Assembly: GCF_010668395.1 (NCBI RefSeq)
Contig: NZ_WUEY01000001.1
Coordinates: 558,001-622,000, forward strand
Source: Martinezella lusitana
Lineage (GTDB): Bacteria > Pseudomonadota > Alphaproteobacteria > Rhizobiales > Rhizobiaceae
Reading direction: 5' to 3'
Length of the DNA stretch: 64,000 bases
Shown: positions 17,093-25,680 of the stretch, one piece after another
Numbering within the stretch: position 1 is the stretch's first letter
Layout: each line of letters begins with the position of its first letter
Notes under the pieces: model-generated
Database searches by the model: none
The model's input: the letters and a program-made list of their open reading frames with translations, nothing else
What the model was told of the DNA's origin: nothing
Position numbers and translations under genes: made by a program

Positions 17093-17617
17093 CTATGCCT
17101 TCTGGCAATAATGCGCCGTGTCGCCGTCGCCGGTCTGGAAATCCCCGGACTGCGGCGGCGCGATCGGCTTGAACAGCGTGCGGTCCGGCTTGAGATCGAG
17201 CAACGGCGTACCGTCCAGGCAATCGAGGCCTCGGACGAGCAATACATTCCCCTCGACGGCTTCCAGCTTGACGATGGATGTGCCGATGGGGTTGGGCCGC
17301 ACCGGCGACCGCAGCGAGAATGTGCCGTGTACCTTGCCGTTGCGGGCCGGGCTCTGCAGCACGAGATCCCGGCGGGAGCGGTCCAGCCAATAAAGAATCT
17401 CCAGCCGCTCGAAAGCCTCGACCCCAGTCAATGCCAGGACCCAGGGATCAAAAATCTCGATGCGGCAGATCGGGCCGTCATGCCGGCCCTGGCGCGGCGT
17501 TTCCATGCGCGAGGTCCAGGGCGTCGAGATACGGCCGATGAAGACAAGGCCGGCATCCGAAGCCGAGGGCGGCTCGACCGCCACTTCGTTTTCGCGAATT
17601 TCGTTTTCCCGAACCAT
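17093..17617 (-). CDS. trmO: tRNA (N6-threonylcarbamoyladenosine37-N6)-methyltransferase TrmO family
   Basis: TrmO-family (YaeB/TsaA) enzymes methylate t6A37 in some threonine tRNAs using S-adenosylmethionine. The 174-residue protein shows the family core: RPNPIGTSIVKLEAVEG around residue 105, LDCLDGTPLLDLKP and the GRISTPW strand. It lacks the C-terminal extension of E. coli TrmO, as do many alphaproteobacterial members, so the substrate may differ. AAGGAAGG precedes the ATG. It lies 23 bases after the ABC binding protein gene on the same strand. Confidence 0.78.
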   Translation of the reverse strand: MVRENEIRENEVAVEPPSASDAGLVFIGRISTPWTSRMETPRQGRHDGPICRIEIFDPWVLALTGVEAFERLEILYWLDRSRRDLVLQSPARNGKVHGTFSLRSPVRPNPIGTSIVKLEAVEGNVLLVRGLDCLDGTPLLDLKPDRTLFKPIAPPQSGDFQTGDGDTAHYCQKA

Positions 17618-17640
17618 GAGTGCCTTCCTTGTCAGCGCGG

Positions 17641-18666
17641 TTACTTCATGCCCTTCAGCAGTGCCGCCAGCTGATCATCGGTCAGATCGACCTGATAGAA
17701 CAGCTTGTAGAATTCCTTCACATCCTCGGCGAAATCGCTGCGGAAGAGCTTTGGATAGAGCAGCTTCTCCATCCAGCGCACGCCGAGCAGCCGGTTGACG
17801 CCGGGCGGAGAATCGAACCAGCCGAAGGGCAGCGACGGCGGCACGAAGATCTTGCCGTCCTTGACGGCCTTGATGCCTGCCCATTGCGGATCGCTCCTCA
17901 CCGAGGCGGCGAAAGCGGGGCTATCGGCAATGATGATATCCGGGTTCCAGCCGACGACCTGCTGCGGCGTCACCTTCGTCAGCCCGCCCTTGCCGGCTGC
18001 AGCGGCGACGTTCATCGTGCCGACGGCATCGAGGATTTCCAGATTGATCGAGCCGGAAAGGCCCGTTTCCAGCCCGTCGGCACCACGGCCGTAATAGACG
18101 CGCGGACGCGGATCGTTCGGCAGGGTCGCCAGCTTGTCGTTCAGATCCTTGATTGCCGAATCGGCATAATCCGCAAGTTTGTTGGCGCGGTCCTCGACAC
18201 CGATCAGCGCGCCGACGTCGCGAAGCGTATCGGCGGTGCGGGCAAAGCTGCCATCGACAAGAACGTAAGGAATATGCGTTTCGGCCTGAACCTTGTCGGC
18301 CAAAGCCTTGTAGGTGGGATCGACCGTGCCGGCATCGAGGATGATATCGGGCTTGGCATCCGTGACCGCCTGCGAACCGATCGTTCCGTCCTTGCCGGTC
18401 AGGCGTCCGATGGTCGGCAGCGCCCGCACCCACGGCATCAGATAGGCCTTGGCGGCATCGTCGGGAGCATGGACCCAGCCCACAAGCTTTTCGGGCGCCA
18501 GCACATAGACCAGCACGGTGGCGGGCGGGCCGGCGACCAATATGCGGTTGATCTTGTCCGGCACCGACACCGTGCGTCCCGCCGCATCGGTGATGATTCG
18601 CGCCTCGGTCGATACCGGCAGAAGCCCGGCGAACGCCAGAGCAAGAACCGCAAGAAATTTCATCAT
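17641..18666 (-). CDS. ABC transporter substrate-binding protein, class III (iron chelate/molybdate type)
   Basis: The 341-residue periplasmic protein has a signal peptide (about 20 residues) and the two-domain BtuF/FhuD-like fold with a long linking helix. ITDAAGRTVSVPDKINRI and later LPNDPRPRVYYGRGADG-like segments are typical. The family carries ferric siderophores, heme, cobalamin or molybdate (MolA type). No permease or ATPase gene is adjacent, so it is an orphan. A Mo-box-like sequence upstream and the nearby molbindin favour molybdate. It may share the upstream prfC transcript. Confidence 0.78.
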   Translation of the reverse strand: MMKFLAVLALAFAGLLPVSTEARIITDAAGRTVSVPDKINRILVAGPPATVLVYVLAPEKLVGWVHAPDDAAKAYLMPWVRALPTIGRLTGKDGTIGSQAVTDAKPDIILDAGTVDPTYKALADKVQAETHIPYVLVDGSFARTADTLRDVGALIGVEDRANKLADYADSAIKDLNDKLATLPNDPRPRVYYGRGADGLETGLSGSINLEILDAVGTMNVAAAAGKGGLTKVTPQQVVGWNPDIIIADSPAFAASVRSDPQWAGIKAVKDGKIFVPPSLPFGWFDSPPGVNRLLGVRWMEKLLYPKLFRSDFAEDVKEFYKLFYQVDLTDDQLAALLKGMK

Positions 18667-18715
18667 GAAAGCCGCCCGCTATCACCCAATGGATCTCGGG
18701 GTGGCACTATGGCAT

Positions 18716-18741
18716 AGCGCTATATTGGATGGAACATCACG
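18716..18741 (-). promoter_or_regulatory. Candidate ModE-type (Mo-box-like) site
   Basis: TATATTG (18721-18727) and ACATCACG (18734-18741) are 6 bases apart, preceded by an ATAGCGCTAT palindrome at 18714-18723. From memory this resembles the E. coli modA operator (TATATTG-N6-ACATAACG). It lies about 50 bases upstream of the binding protein gene. The assignment is tentative. Confidence 0.35.
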
Positions 18742-18777
18742 AAGGCACTATTCCGAAACGAAACGTAGCCGAAACGA

Positions 18778-20361
18778 TCACGCCGCCTTGACGGCGTGAT
18801 ATTCCTTGATCGCGACCATCTTGATAGCCGGATAACGTTCCGCCTCGTAGCGCAGCGAGAAGCCGTCCTGCGCGAGGAAGACCGGATCGCCGTCAAGGTC
18901 GCGGGCGATATCGCCGCGCCGGGCGGTGACGAACTTTTCGAGGTCGGCGGTCTGATCGGCCGAAATCCAGCGGCAAACGGAGAAGCGCGACATTTCGAAG
19001 GAAACCGGCAGGCCGTATTCGGCCATCAGCCGCTCCTTCAGCACGTCGAGCTGGAGGGCGCCGACCACGCCGACGATGGCGGGCGAGCCGTCTTCCGGCG
19101 AAAACAGCTGCACGACGCCCTCTTCCGCCATCTGCTGCAAAGCTTCCTTGAGCTTCTTCGCCTTCATGGCATCCTCGAGCCGCACGCGGCGGAGAATTTC
19201 CGGCGAGAAGTTCGGCACACCCTGGAAGACGAGCGATTCGCCTTCGGTCAGCGTGTCGCCGATGCGCAGCGTACCGTGGTTCGGAATGCCGACAACGTCG
19301 CCGGCATAGGCGGTATCGGCAAGCTGGCGCTGCGAGGCGAAGAAGAACTGCGGCGCGGTCAGGCCGAGCTGCTTGCCGGTGCGCGACAGCCGCGCCTTCA
19401 TGCCGCGCTCCAGCTTGCCGGAGCAGATGCGCGCGAAAGCGATGCGGTCGCGATGGTTCGGGTCCATGTTGGCCTGGATCTTGAAAACGAAGGCCGTCAT
19501 CTTGTCGTCGGTGGCGTGAACAGTCCTGACATCGGCGACCTGGTCACGCGGCGGCGGCGCGAATTCGCCGAGCGCGTTGATGAGATCGCGGACGCCGAAG
19601 TTGCGCAGCGCGGAACCGAAGAAGACCGGCGTCATATGACCTTCGAGGAAGGACTCCCTGTCGAAGGGACGGCAGGCCTCGATCGCAAGCTCCGTCTCGT
19701 CGATGAAGGCCTTGCGCTCGTTTTCCGGCAGCCTGTCGGCAACGCTCTGCGGGCCATTCACCGGCGTCGCGTTGACCTCGGTGTCGGAGCCGCGAACGGT
19801 ATTGGAGGCCAGATGATAGGAGCCGCAGAAGGTCTTGGAACGGCCGATCGGCCAGGTAATCGGCGCGGTGTCGAGCGCCAGCTTCTCTTCCACCTCATCG
19901 AGGATCTCGAAAGGATCACGGCTTTCGCGGTCCATCTTGTTGATGAAGGTGATGATCGGGATATCGCGCATGCGGCAGACTTCGAACAGTTTCAGCGTCC
20001 GCGGCTCGATGCCCTTGGCGGCGTCGATGACCATGACGGCGGCGTCGACAGCCGTCAGCGTGCGATAGGTGTCGTCGGCGAAGTCTTCGTGGCCGGGCGT
20101 GTCGAGAATGTTGAAGACGTTGCCTTCATATTCGAAGGTCATGACCGAAGTCACGACCGAGATGCCGCGCTCGCGCTCGATCTTCATCCAGTCGGAGCGC
20201 GTCTGCATGCGATCCTTCTTCGCCTTGACCTCGCCGGCAAGCTGAATGGCGCCACCGAACAGCAGCAGCTTTTCGGTGAGCGTCGTCTTGCCCGCATCCG
20301 GGTGGGCGATAATAGCAAATGTACGGCGGCGGGAAACCGCCTCGGCGAGACTTTCGGCCAT
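18778..20361 (-). CDS. prfC: Peptide chain release factor 3
   Basis: RF3 is a translational GTPase that recycles RF1 and RF2 from the ribosome. The 527-residue protein has the P-loop AHPDAGKTTLTEKLL near residue 20, GISVVTSVMTF (G2), DTPGHEDFADDTYR (G3) near residue 87 and FINKMDRESRDP (NKMD, G4) near residue 141. The length matches the family and no defect is seen. The start at 20361 follows AGGA at moderate spacing. It is upstream of the ABC binding protein gene on the same strand with a 111-base gap. Confidence 0.96.
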   Translation of the reverse strand: MAESLAEAVSRRRTFAIIAHPDAGKTTLTEKLLLFGGAIQLAGEVKAKKDRMQTRSDWMKIERERGISVVTSVMTFEYEGNVFNILDTPGHEDFADDTYRTLTAVDAAVMVIDAAKGIEPRTLKLFEVCRMRDIPIITFINKMDRESRDPFEILDEVEEKLALDTAPITWPIGRSKTFCGSYHLASNTVRGSDTEVNATPVNGPQSVADRLPENERKAFIDETELAIEACRPFDRESFLEGHMTPVFFGSALRNFGVRDLINALGEFAPPPRDQVADVRTVHATDDKMTAFVFKIQANMDPNHRDRIAFARICSGKLERGMKARLSRTGKQLGLTAPQFFFASQRQLADTAYAGDVVGIPNHGTLRIGDTLTEGESLVFQGVPNFSPEILRRVRLEDAMKAKKLKEALQQMAEEGVVQLFSPEDGSPAIVGVVGALQLDVLKERLMAEYGLPVSFEMSRFSVCRWISADQTADLEKFVTARRGDIARDLDGDPVFLAQDGFSLRYEAERYPAIKMVAIKEYHAVKAA

Positions 20362-20451
20362 GCATGTGAATCCTGTGAATTGCGGCCGTATCTAGCGATT
20401 TAAACACTCAATTGCAATTGACTCCGGCGTTCGGGCGCAAACTATTGAAGC

Positions 20452-20922
20452 ATGACCATTCACACCGATCCGCGACCGCCCCTGAATCTCATCCGCCTGC
20501 CGCATGGCGAAGGATTAGAGCTGCCCGCCTACCAGACCAGGGGCGCTGCCGGCATGGACCTGTGCGCCGCAGTCGACGACGATGCGCCGCTGACGATCCT
20601 TCCCGGCAAGCGGGATCTCGTTCCCACCGGCTTCATCTTCGAGGTTCCGGAGGGCTACGAAGCGCAGATCCGTCCACGCTCCGGCCTCGCCTTCAAGCAC
20701 GGCGTCACCTGCCTGAATTCGCCCGGCACGATCGACAGCGACTATCGCGGCGAAGTAAAGGTGCTGCTGATCAACCTCGGTGAGGAACCGTTCGAGATCA
20801 CCCGCGGCATGCGCATCGCGCAGATGGTCGTCGCCCCTTCAATTCAGGTCCGCATCTTCGAGACGACCGAGGCAAGCGAGACCAAGCGTGGAGCAGGCGG
20901 TTTTGGCTCGACCGGCGTGTGA
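20452..20922 (+). CDS. dut: Deoxyuridine 5'-triphosphate nucleotidohydrolase
   Basis: dUTPase hydrolyses dUTP to dUMP and pyrophosphate, keeping uracil out of DNA and supplying dTMP synthesis. The 156 residues show all five motifs of the trimeric enzyme: [32 protein letters not shown] with the catalytic Asp, a [10 protein letters not shown] strand and the C-terminal [10 protein letters not shown] arm. It is followed by an overlapping GNAT gene. Confidence 0.97.
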   Translation: MTIHTDPRPPLNLIRLPHGEGLELPAYQTRGAAGMDLCAAVDDDAPLTILPGKRDLVPTGFIFEVPEGYEAQIRPRSGLAFKHGVTCLNSPGTIDSDYRGEVKVLLINLGEEPFEITRGMRIAQMVVAPSIQVRIFETTEASETKRGAGGFGSTGV

Positions 20923-21815
20923 TGCCGGGGCTTGTCCAAGCGCATGAGCTGACCCTGCGCCAGGATTATTTCGGCGACTCCGCTGCATGGAAGGGCCTTG
21001 TCGACCTGCTGCAGGACACGTTCTCGATCGACGTCGCCATTCAGGATCGATTTGGCGGTCCGGATCCCACCAGCATGCCGTTCGGCTATTTCGATGGCGA
21101 CGGCCGCTGCGTCGCCAATTTCAGCGCCTTTTCAATGCCACTGATCGTCAACGGCCGCGTCATCAAGGCGGCAGGCTATCAATCCGGCGCTGTGCGGCCG
21201 GAGTGGCGCGGACGCGGCCTTTACCGCGACCTCATGCAGCGCGCCTTTGCGCGAACCGCAACCGAGGGCTACGAGCTCGATATCCTGCTCACCGACAAGC
21301 CTGCATTGTATGAGCGCTACGGCTTTCGCAGCCTGCCGCAGCATGTCTTCGTCGCGCGGATGCCAACCCTGCAGAAATCCGGCTCAACCGCCCGGCAGCT
21401 CTCCTTGGAGGCGCCGGACGATCTGCGCCTGGTCCGGGCACTGCTGCAAAACCGGCAGCCGGTCTCCGCCCAATTTGCCGTTGTCAGGCAGATGGAAATG
21501 TTTCTGCTGAACGCCTGCTTCAATTCCGCGATCCGCCTGACCGCACTCTCGGACAACGCGGTCATTGCATGGACGTTCGATGGCGAGACCTTGTGGCTTC
21601 TCGATATAGCGGGAACGACTATTCCGCCCCTGGCGACCATCCTGTCCGCGCTCGATGTCGAACCCGATCGTATCGAGATCTGCTTTTCGCCGGATCGACT
21701 GGATTGCGACGTATCGCTGCAGCCCTATGAAGGTTACACGGTGCTGATGGCGCGCGGCAAAGCGGCGGACGAGATCGCCGGGCCGCTCATGCTGTCGCCG
21801 ATGGCGGAATTCTAG
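20922..21815 (+). CDS. GNAT family N-acetyltransferase
   Basis: The 297-residue protein has an N-terminal GNAT domain with the acetyl-CoA loop in VRPEWRGRGLYRDLMQRAF (residues near 90-110) and PALYERYGFRS further on. A C-terminal region of about 130 residues, SCP2-like or of unknown fold, follows; this architecture recalls Eis-like acetyltransferases, though shorter. The substrate is unknown. ATG 20922 overlaps the dut stop codon by one base (TGATG); a GTG one codon earlier is also possible. It is translationally coupled to dut. Confidence 0.8.
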   Translation: MPGLVQAHELTLRQDYFGDSAAWKGLVDLLQDTFSIDVAIQDRFGGPDPTSMPFGYFDGDGRCVANFSAFSMPLIVNGRVIKAAGYQSGAVRPEWRGRGLYRDLMQRAFARTATEGYELDILLTDKPALYERYGFRSLPQHVFVARMPTLQKSGSTARQLSLEAPDDLRLVRALLQNRQPVSAQFAVVRQMEMFLLNACFNSAIRLTALSDNAVIAWTFDGETLWLLDIAGTTIPPLATILSALDVEPDRIEICFSPDRLDCDVSLQPYEGYTVLMARGKAADEIAGPLMLSPMAEF

Positions 21816-21869
21816 GGCCGCCTGGCGGCTCATGGATTTGCTTCACGACTCCAGGCCGTTGTTTTCAAG

Positions 21870-21911
21870 CAATTCCAGACGGAAAACCGCTGTGCATTTT
21901 TCCTGAAACTG
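21870..21911. repeat. Rhizobial palindromic repeat, copy 3 (degenerate)
   Basis: The left half (CAATTCC-AGACGGAAAA) matches the family, but the right outer arm has decayed (TGAAACTG). It lies between the convergent GNAT and Lrp genes. The inner GGAAAA/TTTTCC pairing remains. Confidence 0.55.
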
Positions 21912-21913
21912 CG

Positions 21914-22378
21914 CTAACGCGACAGCGGCGGCAGCCGGCGCTTGACCGGTGTCGCCTTTATCATCGACGTATTCGTCTCGGCGCGCTCGGTGATCTTGTC
22001 CAAAATGCCATCGAGTTCGCCCATGGAGCGCACCACCAGGCGGCCGATGAAGCAATCGTCGCCCGTGACCTTATCGCATTCGATGAATTCCGGCGTCTCC
22101 TGAATGATCCGCTCGACGACATGAAGCTGGCCGGGCAGAGGGCGGACGCGAACGATCGCCTGCAGGGGATAACCGATCGCCTCGGGCGCAATATCGACCG
22201 TAAAGCCGGAGATGATGCCGCGCTCTTCCAGCCGGCGGAGCCGTTCCGCCGCGCTCGGCGACGACAGGCCCGCCGCTTCCGCCAGTTCCTTCAGCGATAT
22301 TCTGGCATTGCGCGCCAATGCCTCCAGCATCCTTTGATCGATCTCATCCAGCCCCAGGGGCGCATTAGGGACACCCAT
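21914..22378 (-). CDS. Lrp/AsnC family transcriptional regulator
   Basis: The 154-residue protein has the N-terminal helix-turn-helix (LDEIDQRMLEALARNARISL, then AAGLSSPSAAERLRRLEERG) and a C-terminal RAM domain with the GDDCFIGRLVV core. Lrp-type proteins bind amino acids and form octamers. Divergence from the EamA exporter gene and an 11-bp inverted repeat between them suggest it controls that exporter, probably in response to an amino acid. Confidence 0.9.
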   Translation of the reverse strand: MGVPNAPLGLDEIDQRMLEALARNARISLKELAEAAGLSSPSAAERLRRLEERGIISGFTVDIAPEAIGYPLQAIVRVRPLPGQLHVVERIIQETPEFIECDKVTGDDCFIGRLVVRSMGELDGILDKITERAETNTSMIKATPVKRRLPPLSR

Positions 22379-22406
22379 ATTTCAACCTCATTTAATTAGG
22401 TCGCAA

Positions 22407-22460
22407 AATCATATTGCCTCACTAAACCTATATCACTGCATATGACGCCGCAATATGATT
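22407..22460. promoter_or_regulatory. Paired Lrp-type sites: 11-bp perfect inverted repeat
   Basis: AATCATATTGC at 22407-22417 is repeated inverted as GCAATATGATT at 22450-22460, centres 43 bases apart (about four helical turns). A TGCATATGA element sits between. Spacing on one face of the helix suits an Lrp octamer bending DNA. It supports the EamA start at 22487 rather than 22442. Confidence 0.5.
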
Positions 22461-22486
22461 GGCTTCGACGGATGGGAGCCAAGGCA

Positions 22487-23401
22487 ATGAACGAGACAAG
22501 ACGCGGCACGGTGGAAATGACCGCGGCGATGCTGATTTCAGGCACGATCGGCTGGTTCGTGCTGATGTCGGGACAGGCCGTGACAGGCGTTGTCTTCTGG
22601 CGCTGCTTCTTCGGCGCGCTGACGCTGCTCGTCGTTTGTGCGGCCATGGGCGTGCTGCGCCCCGGCATCCTCAACATCAGGACATTCTCCATCGCGGTCG
22701 GCGGCGGCATTGCCATCGTCCTCAACTGGCTGCTGCTTTTCGCAGCCTATTCGCACGCCTCCATCTCCATCGCCACGACCGTCTACAATACGCAGCCTTT
22801 CATGCTGCTGGGGCTCGGCGCGCTGTTCCTCGGCGAGCGGATCACTCTCACCAAGCTCTTCTGGCTGGGTCTTGCCTTTGCCGGCATGGCGGTCATCGTG
22901 GAAGGCAAACCGGCCGAGGCGGCGGGCGCCGGAAGCTATGCGACCGGCATCCTGCTTTCGCTCGGCGCCGCCTTCTTCTATGCGCTGGCGGCCATAGCCG
23001 CGAAGTGGCTGAAGGGCACGCCGCCGCATCTGATCGCGCTCATCCAGGTTTCGACGGGCATCCTGATGCTCGCGCCCTTTACCAATTTCTCGGCGGCCCC
23101 GCAGGATGCCGGCGGGTGGTCGATCCTCGTCACCATGGGCGTCGTGCATACGGGCCTGATGTATGTGCTGCTCTACGGCGCCATCCAGAAGCTGCCGACG
23201 CATCTGACCGGCGCGCTGTCCTTCATCTATCCGATCGCCGCCATCGTGGTCGATCGCTTGGCCTTCGGCCATGTGCTCGGCATCGCGCAGATCGCCGGCG
23301 CCGTCATCATCCTGGCGGCCGCGGCGGGGATGAATCTCGGCTGGACGATCTCGCTGCCCCGGCATAAGAACGGCCATCTTTCCAAGGGAACCGCCGAATG
23401 A
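22487..23401 (+). CDS. EamA/DMT family transporter
   Basis: The 304-residue inner-membrane protein has ten predicted membrane segments in two EamA repeats (NWLLLFAAYSHASISIATTVY in the first half, given in part; TGLMYVLLYGAIQKLP in the second). Family members export amino acids or metabolites such as cysteine pathway intermediates and threonine. ATG 22487 has GGGAG 8 bases upstream and lies beyond the operator. Its stop codon overlaps the NIPSNAP gene (ATGA). It is probably controlled by the divergent Lrp gene. Confidence 0.87.
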   Translation: MNETRRGTVEMTAAMLISGTIGWFVLMSGQAVTGVVFWRCFFGALTLLVVCAAMGVLRPGILNIRTFSIAVGGGIAIVLNWLLLFAAYSHASISIATTVYNTQPFMLLGLGALFLGERITLTKLFWLGLAFAGMAVIVEGKPAEAAGAGSYATGILLSLGAAFFYALAAIAAKWLKGTPPHLIALIQVSTGILMLAPFTNFSAAPQDAGGWSILVTMGVVHTGLMYVLLYGAIQKLPTHLTGALSFIYPIAAIVVDRLAFGHVLGIAQIAGAVIILAAAAGMNLGWTISLPRHKNGHLSKGTAE

Positions 23402-23700
23402 TCACCTGCTACCTGCGTTATGTCATCGACCCCTACAAGCTTGCCGAGTTCGAGCACTACGCCAAGCTCTGGATTCCGCTGGTCAACCGGCTGGGCGGCA
23501 CGCATCACGGCTATTTCCTGCCGCATGAAGGCGCCAACAACATCGCATTGGCGCTCTTCAGCTTTCCAAGCCTTGCCGCCTATGAAGACTATCGAAAGAA
23601 AATGGCCGACGATGCGGAATGCCGCGCCGCGTTTGCCTATGGCGAGGAGACGCGCTGCATCGTGAGCTACGAACGCAGCTTCATGCGGCCGGTCTTCTGA
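23398..23700 (+). CDS. NIPSNAP family protein
   Basis: This 100-residue protein has one NIPSNAP (dimeric ferredoxin-like alpha/beta barrel) domain: MITCYLRYVIDPYKLAEFEHY (given in part), LGGTHHGYFLPHEGANN and AYEDYRKKMADDAE. The function of the family in bacteria is unknown. The start overlaps the EamA stop by four bases, so the two are cotranslated, suggesting a shared role in handling the exported metabolite. Confidence 0.85.
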   Translation: MITCYLRYVIDPYKLAEFEHYAKLWIPLVNRLGGTHHGYFLPHEGANNIALALFSFPSLAAYEDYRKKMADDAECRAAFAYGEETRCIVSYERSFMRPVF

Positions 23701-23703
23701 AAC

Positions 23704-24339
23704 CTACTTGGCCGGGTTCGGACAGGCCTCGGACCGGCCGTCGAGACCTTCGGCCATCCTTTCGAACGTCGCTCCCGACCCGGCTTTGCTACCGCCGATA
23801 CGCAGCACATAGAGGCTGTCGAAATCCTTGCCATGCCACTTCGGCACCGCCTTGGCATCGCCGCCATTCTCGCTCATCAGCTGGCGGGCGAGATCGACGA
23901 TCTGCTTGTGCTCCCAGGCGACGAAGATCAGCTTGCCGGCATAATCCGGCTTCTTCAGCTCGGCTTTCAGATCATCGATGTCGTCGTAGCCAAAGCTGGT
24001 ATCGACCGGCAGCCCCAGCGCGATGGCTGTGGGTTCGATGGTCGCAAGCGGGCGGATGTAGTCGTAGGAAACCCCGGAATCCTTCTTTCGCTTCGATGGA
24101 TCCGGCGCGAAAATAGCCGCCGGGCTGCCGAACAGCCGCGTCAGCACCGGCGGCAGGGCCAGAGCGCGATTGAGGCCCTGGCAGCTGAGCTGACCGAGCC
24201 CTGCTTCCGGCTTCTCTCCATGGCGCAGGAAAACGATCGTGCGCGCACCGGTTTCAGCCGCCGAAGCGATCGGCGCCAGGCTCGAAAGGGAGGCGAATGC
24301 CAGAAGGCTGGCGGCGAGCGCCTGCGAAACGCTTCCCAT
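23704..24339 (-). CDS. Exported histidine phosphatase family protein
   Basis: The 211-residue protein begins with a signal peptide (ASLLAFASLSSLAPIASAAE) and has the FLRHGEKPE motif near residue 39, whose His is the phospho-acceptor in the branch-1/2 histidine phosphatase fold. EHKQIVDLA near residue 145 may hold the second His. The substrate is unknown and is probably periplasmic. ATG 24339 overlaps the stop codon of the upstream LysE gene (TGATG). It is last in an isochorismatase-LysE-phosphatase run and converges on the NIPSNAP gene. Confidence 0.75.
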   Translation of the reverse strand: MGSVSQALAASLLAFASLSSLAPIASAAETGARTIVFLRHGEKPEAGLGQLSCQGLNRALALPPVLTRLFGSPAAIFAPDPSKRKKDSGVSYDYIRPLATIEPTAIALGLPVDTSFGYDDIDDLKAELKKPDYAGKLIFVAWEHKQIVDLARQLMSENGGDAKAVPKWHGKDFDSLYVLRIGGSKAGSGATFERMAEGLDGRSEACPNPAK

Positions 24340-24971
24340 CAACGCTGCGCCTCGAAAGCCATGCGGACGGCAAGCCCGGCCAGCACCGTGCCCATCAGCC
24401 AGCGCTGCACCAGCGCGAAGGACGGCCGGCGCACGAAAAACAGCGCGACGGAACCGGCCGTCAGCGCAAAAATCGCATTGAAGGTCAGGCTCACGGCGAT
24501 ATGGACGAAGCCGAAGATGACGGACTGCGTGAAAACGCTGCCGGCGGCAGGATCGATGAACTGCGGCAGCAGTGAGAGATAAAGCACGGCGACCTTCGGA
24601 TTGAGCAGGCTGGTGACGAGCCCCATGGAGAAGAGCCGGCGCTTGCTGTCCTTCGGCAGCTCGCGCACCTGGAAGGCGGAACGGCCGCCAGGCTTCAGCG
24701 CATTCCAGGCCAGCCAGGCCAGATAGGCGGCACCCGCCAGCCGCAAGGCGTCATAGGCGAAGGGCACGGCGAGGACGAAGGCGGTGATGCCGAGGGCAGC
24801 CGACAGCATGTAGAAGACGAAGCCGCAGGCGACGCCGCCGAGAGAAATCAGCCCGGCCGCGGGACCCTGCGAGATCGATCGCGACACCAGATAGATCATG
24901 TTCGGGCCGGGTGTCAGCACCATGCCGAGTGCGATCAGGGCGAAGGCGATCATGCTGGTCAGATGCGGCAT
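24339..24971 (-). CDS. LysE/RhtB family amino acid exporter
   Basis: The 210-residue protein has six membrane segments and the family signature LTPGPNMIYLVSRSISQG near residue 20, plus SLLNPKVAVLYLSLLPQF near residue 120. Family members export lysine, threonine or homoserine lactone-like compounds; the substrate is unknown. The start at 24971 has GGAGG in front, making the longer frame unlikely. It lies 22 bases after the isochorismatase gene. Confidence 0.87.
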   Translation of the reverse strand: MPHLTSMIAFALIALGMVLTPGPNMIYLVSRSISQGPAAGLISLGGVACGFVFYMLSAALGITAFVLAVPFAYDALRLAGAAYLAWLAWNALKPGGRSAFQVRELPKDSKRRLFSMGLVTSLLNPKVAVLYLSLLPQFIDPAAGSVFTQSVIFGFVHIAVSLTFNAIFALTAGSVALFFVRRPSFALVQRWLMGTVLAGLAVRMAFEAQR

Positions 24972-24993
24972 AAAGCCTCCGGCGGCGGGAAGA

Positions 24994-25551
24994 TCAGAAC
25001 GCAATCTCGCTGGAAACAGCGATCCTGATTTCATGGGGCCCGGCATCGAAACCGTCAAGCAGCATATTGTGATGGGTGACAATCTCCTCGAAGCTCAGCC
25101 TGCCCATGTCGGCCGTGGTGTGCCCGTCGGAAATCAGCGTCACGTCGAAACCGAGCGAAACGGCGCGGCGCACGGTCGTATCGACGCAGAATTGCGTCAT
25201 GCAGCCACCGACGAAAAGATGGGTGACACCGCGGGCCCGCAGCCGCGCCTCCAGATCCGTCTCGAAGAAGGAATCGCAGCTCGTCTTGTGCACCACGACA
25301 TCGCCGGCCTCGGGCGCGATTTCCCGGCGGAGCTGCCAGCCTTCGCTGCGCTTGACCAGACGGTGCCCCGGATTGCCGTCATGCTGGACGATGAAGGCCG
25401 GAACCCCGGCGGCGCGGGCGCTGTGCTTCAGCGCCGCGAGCTTGGCAACGACCGTCTCCAGCGCGGCATCGATCGCCGGCTGGCGATCCGGCGTGCCGAG
25501 GCCCGTCAGGATAGAGTTCTGAAGATCGATCAGGAGCAATGCAGAAGTCAT
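24994..25551 (-). CDS. Isochorismatase-like cysteine hydrolase
   Basis: The 185-residue protein has the isochorismatase fold with the Asp-Lys-Cys triad: Asp in LLLIDLQNSIL near residue 9, Lys in VVHKTSCDSFF near residue 90, and Cys in GGCMTQFCVDTTVR near residue 123. Members hydrolyse amides or vinyl ethers, such as nicotinamide and N-carbamoyl compounds. The substrate here is undetermined. The start at 25551 follows AAGGA. It leads the operon with the LysE exporter and histidine phosphatase genes. Confidence 0.87.
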   Translation of the reverse strand: MTSALLLIDLQNSILTGLGTPDRQPAIDAALETVVAKLAALKHSARAAGVPAFIVQHDGNPGHRLVKRSEGWQLRREIAPEAGDVVVHKTSCDSFFETDLEARLRARGVTHLFVGGCMTQFCVDTTVRRAVSLGFDVTLISDGHTTADMGRLSFEEIVTHHNMLLDGFDAGPHEIRIAVSSEIAF

Positions 25552-25680
25552 GATATCCTTGGGCAAAGCAGTTTCGACGCGCCGTTAACACCTTGGTAAT
25601 ATGTTCCCGGTGCCGGCGCAATCGCTTGAAAACGCAAAGGTGGTGCGATAGAGCAAGCACCATCTGTGGAGGAATTCTTC

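Noticed and set aside
18796..20403. A 535-codon open frame on the plus strand
   Set aside because: It mirrors prfC, whose GTPase motifs are complete. The frame is a shadow caused by codon bias.
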